The position numbers and the translations under genes are program-made. Of a stretch of DNA of 64,000 bases, positions 8,223 to 17,080 are shown one piece after another (position 1 is the stretch's first letter; each line of letters starts with the position of its first letter). The DNA comes from JASGDN01 sp049840815. GTDB taxonomy: Bacteria > Chloroflexota > Chloroflexia > Thermomicrobiales > UBA6265. Under the pieces are notes generated by a model that saw nothing but the letters and a program-made list of their open reading frames with translations, was not told where the DNA came from and made no database searches. The DNA lies in the NCBI GenBank assembly GCA_049840815.1, contig JASGJI010000005.1, positions 310,001 through 374,000 of the forward strand, written 5' to 3'.

Positions 8223-9053
8223 ATGTCGTCCTCGAATCCCTCCTCACCACTCGTCACAGTCGCCTGGCTGGCCGAGCATCTCGCCGATCCCGATCTGCTC
8301 GTTGTCGATGTTCGTCCGCTGCCGATGTACCTGGCCGGTCACATTCCCGGCGCCATCTCGCTTGATCTCGGCTCCTTGCGCCTTCCCGCCTCCGATGAAG
8401 AGACGATCGCCGCCTGGACCGCCGTGCTGGCCCGTGCGCTGGGCGCGGCGGGCATCGGCCCGGATCGCACTGTCGTCTTCACAGAGGACATCAGCGGCAC
8501 CATGGCGTCCTTCGGCGTCTGGCTGCTCGATGTCGCCGGATTGCACACCGGACGCCTGCTCGATGGCGGCCTCCGCGCCTGGGTCGGCGCAGGCAATCCG
8601 CTCGACCGCACGCCTGTGCAGCCGACACCGGTCGAACTCAGCCTGACGCTCGATCGCAACGCCCTCATGACCGCCAGCGACATCATCGCGGCGGTGGCTG
8701 CCGACGCATCCCCGACATCAGTGACGCTGGTGGACACGCGCAGCATGGGCGAGCACGGGAATGGCACGATTCCCGGCGCCATCAATCTCGAATGGATGAA
8801 CAACCTGAACGCCGATGGCTCCTACAAGGATGCGGCCACCCTCACTGCCCAGTACGCCGCTGCCGGAATCACTCCGGCGAACCCGACGGTCACTTACTGC
8901 GCGGGAGGTTTCCGTGCTGCCCAAACATACGTCGCCCTGAAGGCTGCCGGATTCCCCGACGTACGGAACTACGCGCCGTCGTGGGCAGAATGGAGCCAGC
9001 TCCCGGATGCCCCGGTTGTCTTCCCGGACGACGAGGACGATGACAACGCCTGA
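8223..9053 (+). CDS. thiosulfate sulfurtransferase (rhodanese, two-domain)
   Basis: A 276-residue tandem-rhodanese protein that transfers sulfane sulfur to cyanide or thiols. The N-terminal domain (about 1-130) has LLVVDVRPLPMYLAGHIPGA but no catalytic cysteine. The C-terminal domain (about 145-265) has VTLVDTRSMGEHGNGTIPGA and the active-site loop TYCAGGFRAA, with the cysteine near residue 228. This inactive-plus-active arrangement is normal for the SseA/TST family. The start at ATG 8223 has AGGAG 7 nt upstream; the ATG two codons earlier would leave 1 nt. Confidence 0.88.
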   Translation: MSSSNPSSPLVTVAWLAEHLADPDLLVVDVRPLPMYLAGHIPGAISLDLGSLRLPASDEETIAAWTAVLARALGAAGIGPDRTVVFTEDISGTMASFGVWLLDVAGLHTGRLLDGGLRAWVGAGNPLDRTPVQPTPVELSLTLDRNALMTASDIIAAVAADASPTSVTLVDTRSMGEHGNGTIPGAINLEWMNNLNADGSYKDAATLTAQYAAAGITPANPTVTYCAGGFRAAQTYVALKAAGFPDVRNYAPSWAEWSQLPDAPVVFPDDEDDDNA

Positions 9054-9200
9054 CCCAATCGCATGGTGATGGAACGGCGAGCGTTGGTGCCGATACCGTA
9101 TCCTTCCCTTATGTACAGACGTCGGACCCTGTGACCGCGCCGGCAACCAGGCGCACCACATCTCGCCCGGCGCAATCTTCCATCAGGAGTAGTCACCCCC

Positions 9201-10499
9201 GTGTCCTCGATCGATACCCCCCGGACCATCACCCGAAAGCGCGTGGTCGTCACCGGCATCGGCGCCATCAGCTCGCTGGCCCCGACGGCCACCGAGACCT
9301 GGGAGCGCATTCTCGCCAACGAGACCGGCATCAAGCGGATCGACAGCCTCGATCCGGCGCAGCATCCCTGCGTCCTGCGTGGCGACGTCGATGACAGCAC
9401 CGTCCAGAGCCGCTTCCTGAGCGGCAAGGAAGCGCGAAACACCTCGCGCTTTTCCCGCTGGGGCGTCGAAGCTGCCGGCGACGCCCTGATCGACGCTGGC
9501 TTGCTCAACGACGACCTGACGCCGAACATCGACCTCACGGATGCCGGCGCGGCGCTCGGCACCTGCATCGGCGGCACCTACGACGATCTCCTGCCGGCGT
9601 GGCAGACGGCCTTCACCCGCGAATCGTTCTCCCGCGTGCCGCCGCACCTCCATGTCATGTTCCCCCACAACCTCGCTGCCTACACCATCCAGCACCAGTT
9701 CGGGATGATGGGACCAAGCTCGACCGTGGTGACGGCCTGCGCCACGGGATCGCAGGCGATTGGCGACGGGTTCCGCGCCATCGCCTACGGGCAAGCGCCG
9801 CTGATGATCGCGGGCGCGACCGAGTCCACCCATCATCCGATGTTCCAGGCCGGATTCGCCGCCATGCGTGCGCTGGTGACGGATTCCAACGACAACCCGG
9901 ATGGGGCCAGCCGCCCATTCGATGCCAGCCGCGCCGGATTCGTGCTCGGTGAAGGCGCCGGCATGCTGGTCCTGGAGGAACTGGAACACGCGCAGGCACG
10001 CGGTGCCCGCATCTACGCCGAGATCGCGGGCTTCGCGACCTCCAACGATGCCTACCACCCGATTGCTCCGCAGCCGGAGGGCATTGGCGCGGCGAAGGCG
10101 ATCCGCGATGCGCTCGCCGACGCAGGCATCTCGCCGGACGAGGTCGATCACGTCAACGCGCACGCCGCGTCCACCCCTGCAGGCGACCTTGCCGAGGCGA
10201 AGGCGATCTATCGCGTGCTCGGCGAACGGGCGGCGCAGATCCCGGTCACGTCGGTGAAGGGTGCGATCGGCCACTGCATGGCCTCCGCCGGTGCGCTGGA
10301 GACGATCACGGCGGTGAAGACGCTCCACGAGCAGCGGATTCCGCCGACGCGCAACTACCGGAATCCGGACCCGGAAGTGGGTCTGGACATCGTCCACGGC
10401 TCGCCGCGCGAGGCTGAGATCGACGTGATGACGAAGCATTCGTTCGGCCTCGGTGGCCAGAACGCCTGCCTCGTGCTGCGCCGCTGGCCAGCCTCCTGA
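9201..10499 (+). CDS. beta-ketoacyl-ACP synthase (KAS II-like)
   Basis: A 432-residue condensing enzyme for fatty-acid or polyketide chain elongation. The Cys-His-His triad is visible: Cys in VVTACATGSQAIG (about residue 180), His in HVNAHAASTPAGD (about 320) and His in KGAIGHCMASAGA (about 358). The GTG start at 9201 is preceded by AGGAG. It is clearly paralogous to the shorter FabF at 15779. The HAAS motif in place of the usual HGTST and the long N-terminus suggest a specialised KAS. It forms a tight pair with the YrdB-like gene 7 bp downstream. Confidence 0.88.
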   Translation: MSSIDTPRTITRKRVVVTGIGAISSLAPTATETWERILANETGIKRIDSLDPAQHPCVLRGDVDDSTVQSRFLSGKEARNTSRFSRWGVEAAGDALIDAGLLNDDLTPNIDLTDAGAALGTCIGGTYDDLLPAWQTAFTRESFSRVPPHLHVMFPHNLAAYTIQHQFGMMGPSSTVVTACATGSQAIGDGFRAIAYGQAPLMIAGATESTHHPMFQAGFAAMRALVTDSNDNPDGASRPFDASRAGFVLGEGAGMLVLEELEHAQARGARIYAEIAGFATSNDAYHPIAPQPEGIGAAKAIRDALADAGISPDEVDHVNAHAASTPAGDLAEAKAIYRVLGERAAQIPVTSVKGAIGHCMASAGALETITAVKTLHEQRIPPTRNYRNPDPEVGLDIVHGSPREAEIDVMTKHSFGLGGQNACLVLRRWPAS

Positions 10500-10506
10500 T
10501 CCGCCG

Positions 10507-10923
10507 GTGAGCGCCCCGCCGCATCGTGAGAAACCACCCCTGAACCTCTCCCGCCGTGACTGGGTGCTGGGGGCGATCCGCTTCGCGCTCGAAATCTGGG
10601 CCGCAGTCGCCCTCGGCTGGTGGGGATGGCACCTCGCGGGCGGCGGCGCGGTCGGTATCGTCCTCGCGATCGCGATTCCGACGGCGGCGTTCGCAGTGTG
10701 GGGCATCTTCGCCGTGAAAGATGATCCTTCGCGCAACCCGAATCCACCCGTCCCGGTGCCGGGCTGGGTCCGCTTGCTGATCGAGGCGGCGGTGTTCGGG
10801 CTGGCGGCCTACGGCCTGTGGAGCAGCGGCCACCGCGCGTGGGCGGAGGGCTTGCTGACGGCGGTCGGGCTGCTCTACTTCGTCTCCTATGAACGAATCG
10901 CCTGGCTGCTGAAGCAGCACTGA
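10507..10923 (+). CDS. YrdB-like four-helix membrane protein (DUF2568)
   Basis: A 138-residue integral membrane protein with four hydrophobic segments, roughly residues 20-40, 45-65, 88-105 and 110-128, joined by a basic VKDDPSRNPNPPVPVPG loop. The pattern of FALEIWAAVALGWWGW early in the protein fits the YrdB/DUF2568 family, whose function is unknown. The GTG at 10507, 7 bp after the KAS stop, is the likely start; longer in-frame starts would overlap the KAS gene. The convergent hairpin at 10930-10977 follows. Confidence 0.72.
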   Translation: MSAPPHREKPPLNLSRRDWVLGAIRFALEIWAAVALGWWGWHLAGGGAVGIVLAIAIPTAAFAVWGIFAVKDDPSRNPNPPVPVPGWVRLLIEAAVFGLAAYGLWSSGHRAWAEGLLTAVGLLYFVSYERIAWLLKQH

Positions 10924-10929
10924 CCGGCA

Positions 10930-10977
10930 CATGGAATCCCCCGGCTGCCTTGCATGAGGCTACCGGGAGTTTCCATG
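10930..10977. terminator. imperfect bidirectional terminator hairpin
   Basis: Two 20-nt arms (10930-10949 and 10958-10977) that match at 16 positions, with an 8-nt loop. It lies just after the YrdB-like stop and before the convergent small gene at 10993. Confidence 0.65.
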
Positions 10978-10992
10978 TGATCGATTTTCGGG

Positions 10993-11274
10993 TCAGGCCG
11001 CGCGCCGGGCCAGTGTCCGCGAACGCTCGATGTCCAGAAGGTCTTCCGCCGTCAGGACAAACCGGTCGTCATCGTCAAGGCGCACGGTGCGGACCTCACC
11101 AGAGGGCAGAACGAGCGACCACCGATACCCTTCGGCATCGCCACCGATGTTCGTCACGAATGGGATACCAATCGCCACCCCAAATGACCGCATCGCCGCG
11201 AGAGGAATATCCGCGCCATCGCGCATCTGGAGTTCGAGCAGCTTCGCCCGTGATGTTGGGGAGAACCGACTCAT
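10993..11274 (-). CDS. small hypothetical protein (93 aa)
   Basis: A 93-residue protein from the ATG at 11274 (MSRFSPTSRAKLLELQMRDG). A 14-residue upstream extension would run into repeat sequence and is unlikely. No signal peptide or membrane segment. The middle has two short strands (YRWSLVLPSGEVRTVRLDDD) and the C-terminus a helix, LTAEDLLDIERSRTLARRAA. I do not recognise the family. The palindromic repeat copy 2 starts 32 bp upstream and occupies its promoter region. Confidence 0.55.
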   Translation of the reverse strand: MSRFSPTSRAKLLELQMRDGADIPLAAMRSFGVAIGIPFVTNIGGDAEGYRWSLVLPSGEVRTVRLDDDDRFVLTAEDLLDIERSRTLARRAA

Positions 11275-11305
11275 ACCGAATCCGGCTGATCTGACAGCCA
11301 GCGAT

Positions 11306-11375
11306 CGGACCGACACGGGGTCGGTCCCTACACAAAGGCGCGTCGTACGTAGGGACCGACCCCGTCGTCGGTCCG
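11306..11375. repeat. dispersed palindromic repeat, copy 2
   Basis: Left arm 11306-11329 and right arm 11351-11375 are complementary over 24 positions except for one extra base in the right arm; the loop is 21 nt. The arms begin and end with the same CGGACCGAC sequence as copies 1 and 3. Confidence 0.88.
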
Positions 11376-11509
11376 GAGATCTCCGCGCCTGTCAAGCCAC
11401 GGGGAATTTTCCAGAGCAGACAGCATGGTCGATATCCGGCCGGACATTCGATATCTTTGGGATGGGAAATGCCGCGCGAGGGTTTCCCGGCCACGCAAGT
11501 TGGTTCGGT

Positions 11510-11830
11510 TTAGCGTTGCCGTTTGGTTCGCGAATTAACCCTTCGCCGGTGCAGGTTAACTTGCCTTCCCCTCTTCGCGTTCCCTTCCTCTTTCCAGTTG
11601 CTCGCCCTGCGCCCACGGCCTCCCGCGTTTGTTCGCTGCTTCTTCCATCCCCTCTCTCCGGGGGTTGTCTCGTCTTGTCCCCGGTTGTAGTGTCGCTTGG
11701 TCACCTGCCGCAGCGGCACGGCAGGAATCGCGCGCTTGCCGCGATCCTCCGAGCGCAGCTTCCGGTCTGGCGCGACCCGGACCAGATCCTTGTCCTCATT
11801 CGCGTCGTCGTCCACCCACCCCTCCACCAT
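11510..11830 (-). CDS. possible small hydrophilic basic protein (106 aa)
   Basis: A 106-codon frame on the minus strand, divergent from the SDR gene. The first half starts acidic (VEGWVDDDANEDKDLVRV) and uses G or C at most third positions, as real genes here do. The second half is strongly basic and Arg/Lys/Asn-rich, with weaker codon bias. It could be a nucleic-acid-binding protein, or only GC-rich chance. No family is recognised and the start (ATG 11830 or a GTG a few codons on) is unclear. Confidence 0.3.
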   Translation of the reverse strand: MVEGWVDDDANEDKDLVRVAPDRKLRSEDRGKRAIPAVPLRQVTKRHYNRGQDETTPGERGWKKQRTNAGGRGRRASNWKEEGNAKRGRQVNLHRRRVNSRTKRQR

Positions 11831-11913
11831 CCCTCCACACGTCCCTGATTCGAGCGTATCATCTGGAGACAGTGGAGAGATTTATCGCATCACCCAGACG
11901 GAGAGCATCGCGT

Positions 11914-12690
<777 letters not shown>

Positions 12691-12693
12691 ATC

Positions 12694-13270
12694 ATGACAC
12701 GCCTCATCCTCATCAACGGCGCTCCGGGCAGCGGCAAATCGACGCTCGCCCGACGCCTCGCCACCGATCCGGATATCACAACTCCGCTCGCCCTCGTACT
12801 CGACATCGACATCCTGCGCGGGATGCTCGGGCGCTGGCTGGAGACGCCAAGCGATGCGGGCATGCTGGCCCGGCAACACGCACTCGCCGCGATCGACGTC
12901 CAGCTGCGCGCCGGACGTGAAGTGATCGTGCCGCAGTTCCTCGGACGGATCGACTTCGTGCTCCAGTTGGAAGCGGCAGCCGCAGCACACTGGCGTGCCG
13001 TTCATCGAAATCGCGCTCGTCAGCTCGCCGGACGAAGCCGCGCTTCGCTTCCGCCGCCGGTCCGACCAGCCGGAGGACCAGACGCACCGCGATGCCGCCG
13101 CACTCGAATCCGGCGCGGACGACCGTATCCCGGGGATGTATGCGGCGATGCTGGCGGTGACGGCCCAGCGTCCGGCAACGCGCTTCGTGGAAACGGTCGA
13201 CGGGGACCACGACGGCACCTACGCCCGGCTGGTCGCTGCGCTCTCCCCGCCAATCCAGGAGACAACCTGA
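12694..13270 (+). pseudogene. P-loop ATPase/kinase-like protein, frameshifted
   Basis: A small AAA-type or kinase-like ATP-binding protein. The Walker A motif is clear: LILINGAPGSGKSTLARRLA (residues 4-23). Homology-like sequence continues to about LQLEAAAAA near 12975, then moves to the +1 frame as GVPFIEIALVSSPDEAALRF and runs to a stop at 13270 (APIQETT-type end). One indel therefore splits a protein of about 190 residues. Such small P-loop proteins are often predicted nucleotide or antibiotic kinases. It sits 3 bp after the SDR and 2 bp before the phosphotransferase-like gene. Confidence 0.72.
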
Positions 13271-13272
13271 AC

Positions 13273-14233
13273 ATGAGCACGCCCTCTCCCGATATCGGGA
13301 TCCTCCGCGCCGCCCGGGCTGCGATGGAAAAATCCACCGGCCCACTTGTCGACCTCACGCCGCTCGAAGTCTGGGGGCCAACCTTGGTCGTGGCCGGGAC
13401 ATCGGCGAGCGGGCATCGCATCGTCCTCAAGGCGAGTGCCCGCAGCGACGTGAGGGTAGAGGCGGCTACCGCGAGACGAGCCAGGAATCAGGGGTGCCCA
13501 CGCCGGCAATCCTGGCGGAAGGTACGGATACCGCATTACCCGGTGGCCGATGGTTCTTAATGGATCGAGTGGAGGGCATGCGCTGGGCGGAACTGGACTG
13601 GCCAATGAACCGCCAGCGGCGCATCCTCCACCACCTTGCAGACGTCTTCGTCAAGTTACACGGGATCGCGGTAGAGGGCAGCGGACCGCTCACCGACGAT
13701 GGACGCGGCATCTTCCCGGACTGGCCTTCCTGGCTGACGGCGAGTTTCGACGATGCCGGGCGAACGCTGGTGATGGCGCTCATGTCCACTCGGAATGTTG
13801 CACAGGTAGTCACGCTCGTCGATGAGCTGCGGACGGTCCTGCTTACCCGGCCATCATCGCTGCTGCATGCTGACCTCGGGGACGGCGAGGTCTTTGTCGA
13901 TGCCGAAGCCCGCGTGGCTGGTATCGTCGATTGGGGATCCTCGATCGGAGGTGACCCGCTCTACGAGTTCGCACGCTTCGTTGCGGGAGGACCGGACGAC
14001 GATCCGGCGCCCCGTCCGCTATCTCGGCCCCCTGCTCGAACGCTACGCGGAACGCATCCCGTCAATCGCTGCAGCTGATCCGCGATTGCCGACCCTCTAT
14101 CGCCTACACAACACAGTCCTCAACACCGTCTGGGCCGCCATTCACGCCCCGGATTCGGCTTCCCGCACTCGCGCACCGGATCGCCCGGCTGGTAGCCACG
14201 CTCGCTGACGAATCGCCAGCCCAATCGACTTGA
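13273..14233 (+). pseudogene. aminoglycoside phosphotransferase-like protein, frameshifted
   Basis: A protein-kinase-fold small-molecule phosphotransferase (APH/choline kinase superfamily). It runs from ATG 13273 (MSTPSPDIGILRAARAAMEK) but changes frame about 13,490 (to VPTPAILAEGTDTALPGG), about 13,995 (to YLGPLLERYAERIPSIAA) and about 14,150 (to RLPALAHRIARLVATLADES, ending at TGA 14233). The catalytic loop reads LLHADLGDGEVFVD and the metal-binding segment GIVDWGSSIGGDPLYEFARF. The usual Asn of the HxDxxxxN loop appears as Glu. Three indels in under 1 kb, in a stretch that also breaks the neighbouring gene, suggest decay or local sequence error. Confidence 0.72.
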
Positions 14234-14256
14234 CAGTAACGCCCGTCATGTATCAT
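14230..14256 (+). promoter_or_regulatory. candidate promoter for fabD
   Basis: A perfect TTGACA (14230-14235) and TATCAT (14251-14256) with a TG just before it. The spacer is 15 nt, shorter than ideal. It lies about 110 bp upstream of the fabD start. Confidence 0.45.
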
Positions 14257-14368
14257 TGCGCCGACCGAACGTCCGTTCCGACGACGTACCACCACACCCC
14301 GGATGCGGACTCCTCACCGGGATGACGCCGCTGCCGCATTCCCCCATCAGGCAAGGAAGCCCACCACC

Positions 14369-15319
14369 ATGTCCCAGCTCTCCGAACTCCTCGGCGCATC
14401 GTTCGCCGTCATCTACCCCGGCCAGGGGAGCCAGGTCGTCGGCATGGGCGATGACCTCCTCGCCTCGTCGGAAGCCGCCCGCGACCTCTACGCCGCCGCC
14501 GACCAGATCCTCGGCGCTCCCCTCTCGCAGATCATGCACGAGGGACCGGACGACGTGCTCGCCGACACGTTCAACGCCCAGCCCGCGCTCCTCACGCACA
14601 GCATCGCGGCGTGGCAGGCCGCAGAGACGCTGCTCGCCGCCGAGGGCCTGCGACCGAGCATGACCGCCGGACACTCGCTCGGCGAGTTCACGTCGCTCGT
14701 CACCGCCGACGTGCTCGACTTCCCGACCGCCCTCACGCTCGTCCGCGAGCGGGGCCGCCTGATGAAGGAAGCCGGCGAGAAGCGGCCGGGAGGCATGGCC
14801 GCCATCCTCGGCCTCGACGACGACGCGCTGATCGCCGTCTGCGCGGAAGCATCGTCTGAGGGCATCATCAACGTCGCCAATGCGAACTGCCCCGGCCAGA
14901 CGGTTATCTCCGGCGAGGTGGTTGCATTGGAGAAGGCGATGGAGCTGGCGAAGGCCGCCGGGGCGAAACGCGCCCAACGCCTGAACGTCAGCATCGCCTC
15001 CCATTCGCCGCTGATGGCCGACGTCTCCGCCGAGCTCAATCGCCTGCTGGATAACATCGACCTGCGCGATCCGCAATTTCCCGTGATCGGCAACACCACG
15101 GGCGAACCGATCACCACGGCAGACGGCGTCCGCGCCGAACTGCGGCACCAGGTGGAGCTGCCGGTGCAGTGGACCACGTCGGTGCGCACGATGGTCGATG
15201 CCGGGGTACAGACCTTCGTCGAGCTTGGCGCGGGCGCGGTGCTGGCCGGACTCATCAAGCGGATCGACCGGAATGTGAAGACCGTTTCGCTGGCCGACCT
15301 CAAGGCCGCCACCGAGTAA
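14369..15319 (+). CDS. fabD: malonyl-CoA:ACP transacylase
   Basis: A 316-residue MCAT that loads malonate onto acyl carrier protein for fatty-acid synthesis. IYPGQGSQVVGMGDDL opens the domain. The nucleophile is in TAGHSLGEFTSLV (Ser about residue 106), and the distal His in VSIASHSPLMADV (about 214). The conserved NANCPGQTVISG and VELGAGAVLAGLIKR segments are present. Length is normal. It belongs functionally with fabF at 15779, but 459 bp of repeat-rich sequence lies between them and no acpP or fabG is present. Confidence 0.95.
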   Translation: MSQLSELLGASFAVIYPGQGSQVVGMGDDLLASSEAARDLYAAADQILGAPLSQIMHEGPDDVLADTFNAQPALLTHSIAAWQAAETLLAAEGLRPSMTAGHSLGEFTSLVTADVLDFPTALTLVRERGRLMKEAGEKRPGGMAAILGLDDDALIAVCAEASSEGIINVANANCPGQTVISGEVVALEKAMELAKAAGAKRAQRLNVSIASHSPLMADVSAELNRLLDNIDLRDPQFPVIGNTTGEPITTADGVRAELRHQVELPVQWTTSVRTMVDAGVQTFVELGAGAVLAGLIKRIDRNVKTVSLADLKAATE

Positions 15320-15552
15320 CTGCCCGCATTGAGTCTCGCCTGGGCTCTCCCTCACGGAGCAGTCAGGTAGGCGAGGCGCACGGTGTCCGGGTAGAATCAT
15401 GGAACGAGTACGTACGTCGCGCATGTTCCGCGAACGGGCCTCGTTGAGGTCCGTGCAAGGTTGATCTGCGCATCCTCGGTGAGGGTTGAAACGTGCTGGC
15501 GTGGATAGGCTCTCGTCGAGATAGGCCCCACGAGCACGTCGACACAGCACGT

Positions 15553-15577
15553 AGGGGCGATCACAAGGATCGCCCCT
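15553..15577. repeat. short palindrome
   Basis: Perfect 10-bp arms (15553-15562, 15568-15577; AGGGGCGATC) around ACAAG. It may be a fabD terminator or one copy of a dispersed palindrome. Confidence 0.65.
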
Positions 15578-15668
15578 CCCCTGAGGTTAGGCCGTTCTTT
15601 CGAAAGATCCCGGCGATTAGCAGGATGATCGCGGGAATGGCACCTGTACCCCAGGCTGATCGGTGGGA

Positions 15669-15771
15669 GTGAGGATTGAAACACCCGCACCACCGCATCC
15701 CGCATCATGGGGTGAGGATTGAAACACCAGCACCATTGCATCCCGCATCGCGGGGTGAGGATTGAAAGGAC
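15669..15771 (+). repeat. 43-bp tandem repeat, CRISPR-like, 2.4 units
   Basis: GTGAGGATTGAAAC starts at 15669 and 15712, and GTGAGGATTGAAA at 15755, exactly 43 bp apart each time. The rest of the first two units is also nearly the same (ACC[C/A]GCACCA, then GCATCCCGCATC), so these are tandem repeats and not repeat-spacer units. The third unit diverges after GATTGAAA and continues into the fabF ribosome binding site. Confidence 0.85.
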
Positions 15772-15778
15772 AGACATC

Positions 15779-17011
15779 GTGACGCGAGTGGTAGTGACCG
15801 GCCTGGGGGCTATTACCCCACTCGGGATCGGCGTCGAGACCTTCTGGAAGGGACTGACGTCCGGCAAGTCCGGCATCCGGCGCATCCAGGGATTCGATGC
15901 CAGCGACCTGGAGGTCCAGATCGCCGGTGAGGTCCCCGACTTCGTCGCCAAGGACCACATGGACGCCAAGAACGCGCGCCGCATGGATCGCTTCTCGCAG
16001 TTCGCGGTCGCCGCAGCCCGCGAGGCGATCGCCCAGGCCGGCCTCGAGATCACCGATGACAACCGCGACCGCATCGGCATCGTGATGAACACCGGCGGCG
16101 GCGGCATCCCGACCATCGAGAACGAGGTCAACGCCATGCGGGACAAGGGTCCACGCCGCGTCAGCCCGTTCCTGATCCCGGTCTTCGCCCCGAACATGGC
16201 CAGCTGCCAGGTCGGCATCAACTTCGACATCTGGGGGCCGACCGTCACCTCCGTCGCGGCCTGTGCCGCCGGCGTGCAGGCAATGGTCGATGCCGTCTAC
16301 ATGCTGGAGCGTGGTGATGCCGACGTGGTGATCGCGGGCGGCACCGAGGGCGGCCTGACGCCAGTCGCGATCGCCAGCCTGACGAACATGACGGCGCTCT
16401 CCAAGAACAACGACGATCCGGCGGGCGCGAGCCGTCCGTTCGACCTCGGCCGCGACGGCTTCGTGTTCAGCGAGGGCGCGGGCGCGTTCATCCTCGAGAC
16501 GGAGGAGCATGCGATCGCCCGTGGCGCGACCCCGATTGCGGTGGTCTCCGGCGGTGCCTACACGGCAGATGCCTACCACATCACGGCGAACCGCCCGGAC
16601 GGTCGCGGCCAGGCGGCTGCGATGACCCGCGCCATCAAGCGGGCCGGACTGGAGCCGAAGGACATCGACTACGTGGCCGCCCACGCGACGGCGACGAAGG
16701 TCGGCGATATCGGGGAAACGACCTCGATCAAGCTGGCGTTCGGGGACCATGCGAAGGACCTGGCGATCTCCGCCAACAAGTCAATGCTTGGGCACCTGCT
16801 TGGCGCGGCGGGCGCGGTGTCATCCTTGGCCTGCATCCTCGCGATCCGGGACGGCATCATCCCGCCGACGATCAACCTGACTGATCCCGATCCGGACTGC
16901 GACCTGAACTACACGCCGAACGTTGCGCGCCAGCTGACGGTCAAGGCCGCCGCCGCCAACGGCTTCGGCTTCGGTGGCCAGAACGCCTGCGCGATCTTCC
17001 AGGCGCTGTAG
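15779..17011 (+). CDS. fabF: beta-ketoacyl-ACP synthase II
   Basis: A 410-residue KAS II that condenses acyl-ACP with malonyl-ACP. Triad residues: Cys in SVAACAAGVQAMVDA (about residue 163), His in VAAHATATKVGD (about 302) and His in KSMLGHLLGAAGAVS (about 340). GFGFGGQNACAIF closes the protein. The GTG start at 15779 has AAAGGA 7 nt upstream, and that sequence lies inside the last unit of the 43-bp tandem repeat. Usual length for FabF. A strong terminator follows at 17023-17074. Confidence 0.95.
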   Translation: MTRVVVTGLGAITPLGIGVETFWKGLTSGKSGIRRIQGFDASDLEVQIAGEVPDFVAKDHMDAKNARRMDRFSQFAVAAAREAIAQAGLEITDDNRDRIGIVMNTGGGGIPTIENEVNAMRDKGPRRVSPFLIPVFAPNMASCQVGINFDIWGPTVTSVAACAAGVQAMVDAVYMLERGDADVVIAGGTEGGLTPVAIASLTNMTALSKNNDDPAGASRPFDLGRDGFVFSEGAGAFILETEEHAIARGATPIAVVSGGAYTADAYHITANRPDGRGQAAAMTRAIKRAGLEPKDIDYVAAHATATKVGDIGETTSIKLAFGDHAKDLAISANKSMLGHLLGAAGAVSSLACILAIRDGIIPPTINLTDPDPDCDLNYTPNVARQLTVKAAAANGFGFGGQNACAIFQAL

Positions 17012-17022
17012 CCCGACGTCAT

Positions 17023-17074
17023 GAACAGGAAGAAGGGAGAGGAGGCGTTTGGCTCCTCTCCCTTCTTCCTGTTC
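17023..17074. terminator. bidirectional terminator hairpin
   Basis: Perfect 22-bp stem (17023-17044 with 17053-17074) and an 8-nt loop between the convergent fabF and sugar-permease genes. Confidence 0.9.
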
Positions 17075-17080
17075 GCGAGG

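Larger units (their letters stand above)
11275..11913. other. intergenic region with repeat copy 2
   Basis: About 640 bp between the divergent genes at 10993-11274 and 11914-12690. It holds the palindromic repeat at 11306-11375 and a minus-strand frame at 11510-11830 that is reported separately with low confidence. I see no clear promoter hexamers. Confidence 0.5.
15320..15778. other. repeat-rich intergenic region between fabD and fabF
   Basis: About 460 bp without a gene. It holds a lone GTGAGGGTTGAAAC-like motif at about 15479-15492, a small palindrome at 15553-15577 and the 43-bp tandem repeat at 15669-15771. Minus-strand open frames through it consist of the translated repeat and are not genes. 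Confidence 0.75.

Noticed and set aside
15669..15771. CRISPR array
   Set aside because: The GTGAGGATTGAAAC motif is CRISPR-like, but the intervening sequences are nearly identical, there are under three units and no cas gene is near.
15397..16750. Minus-strand frames through the 15.7-kb repeat
   Set aside because: They translate the 43-bp repeat (FNPHPAMRDA-type peptides) and then read antisense to fabF.
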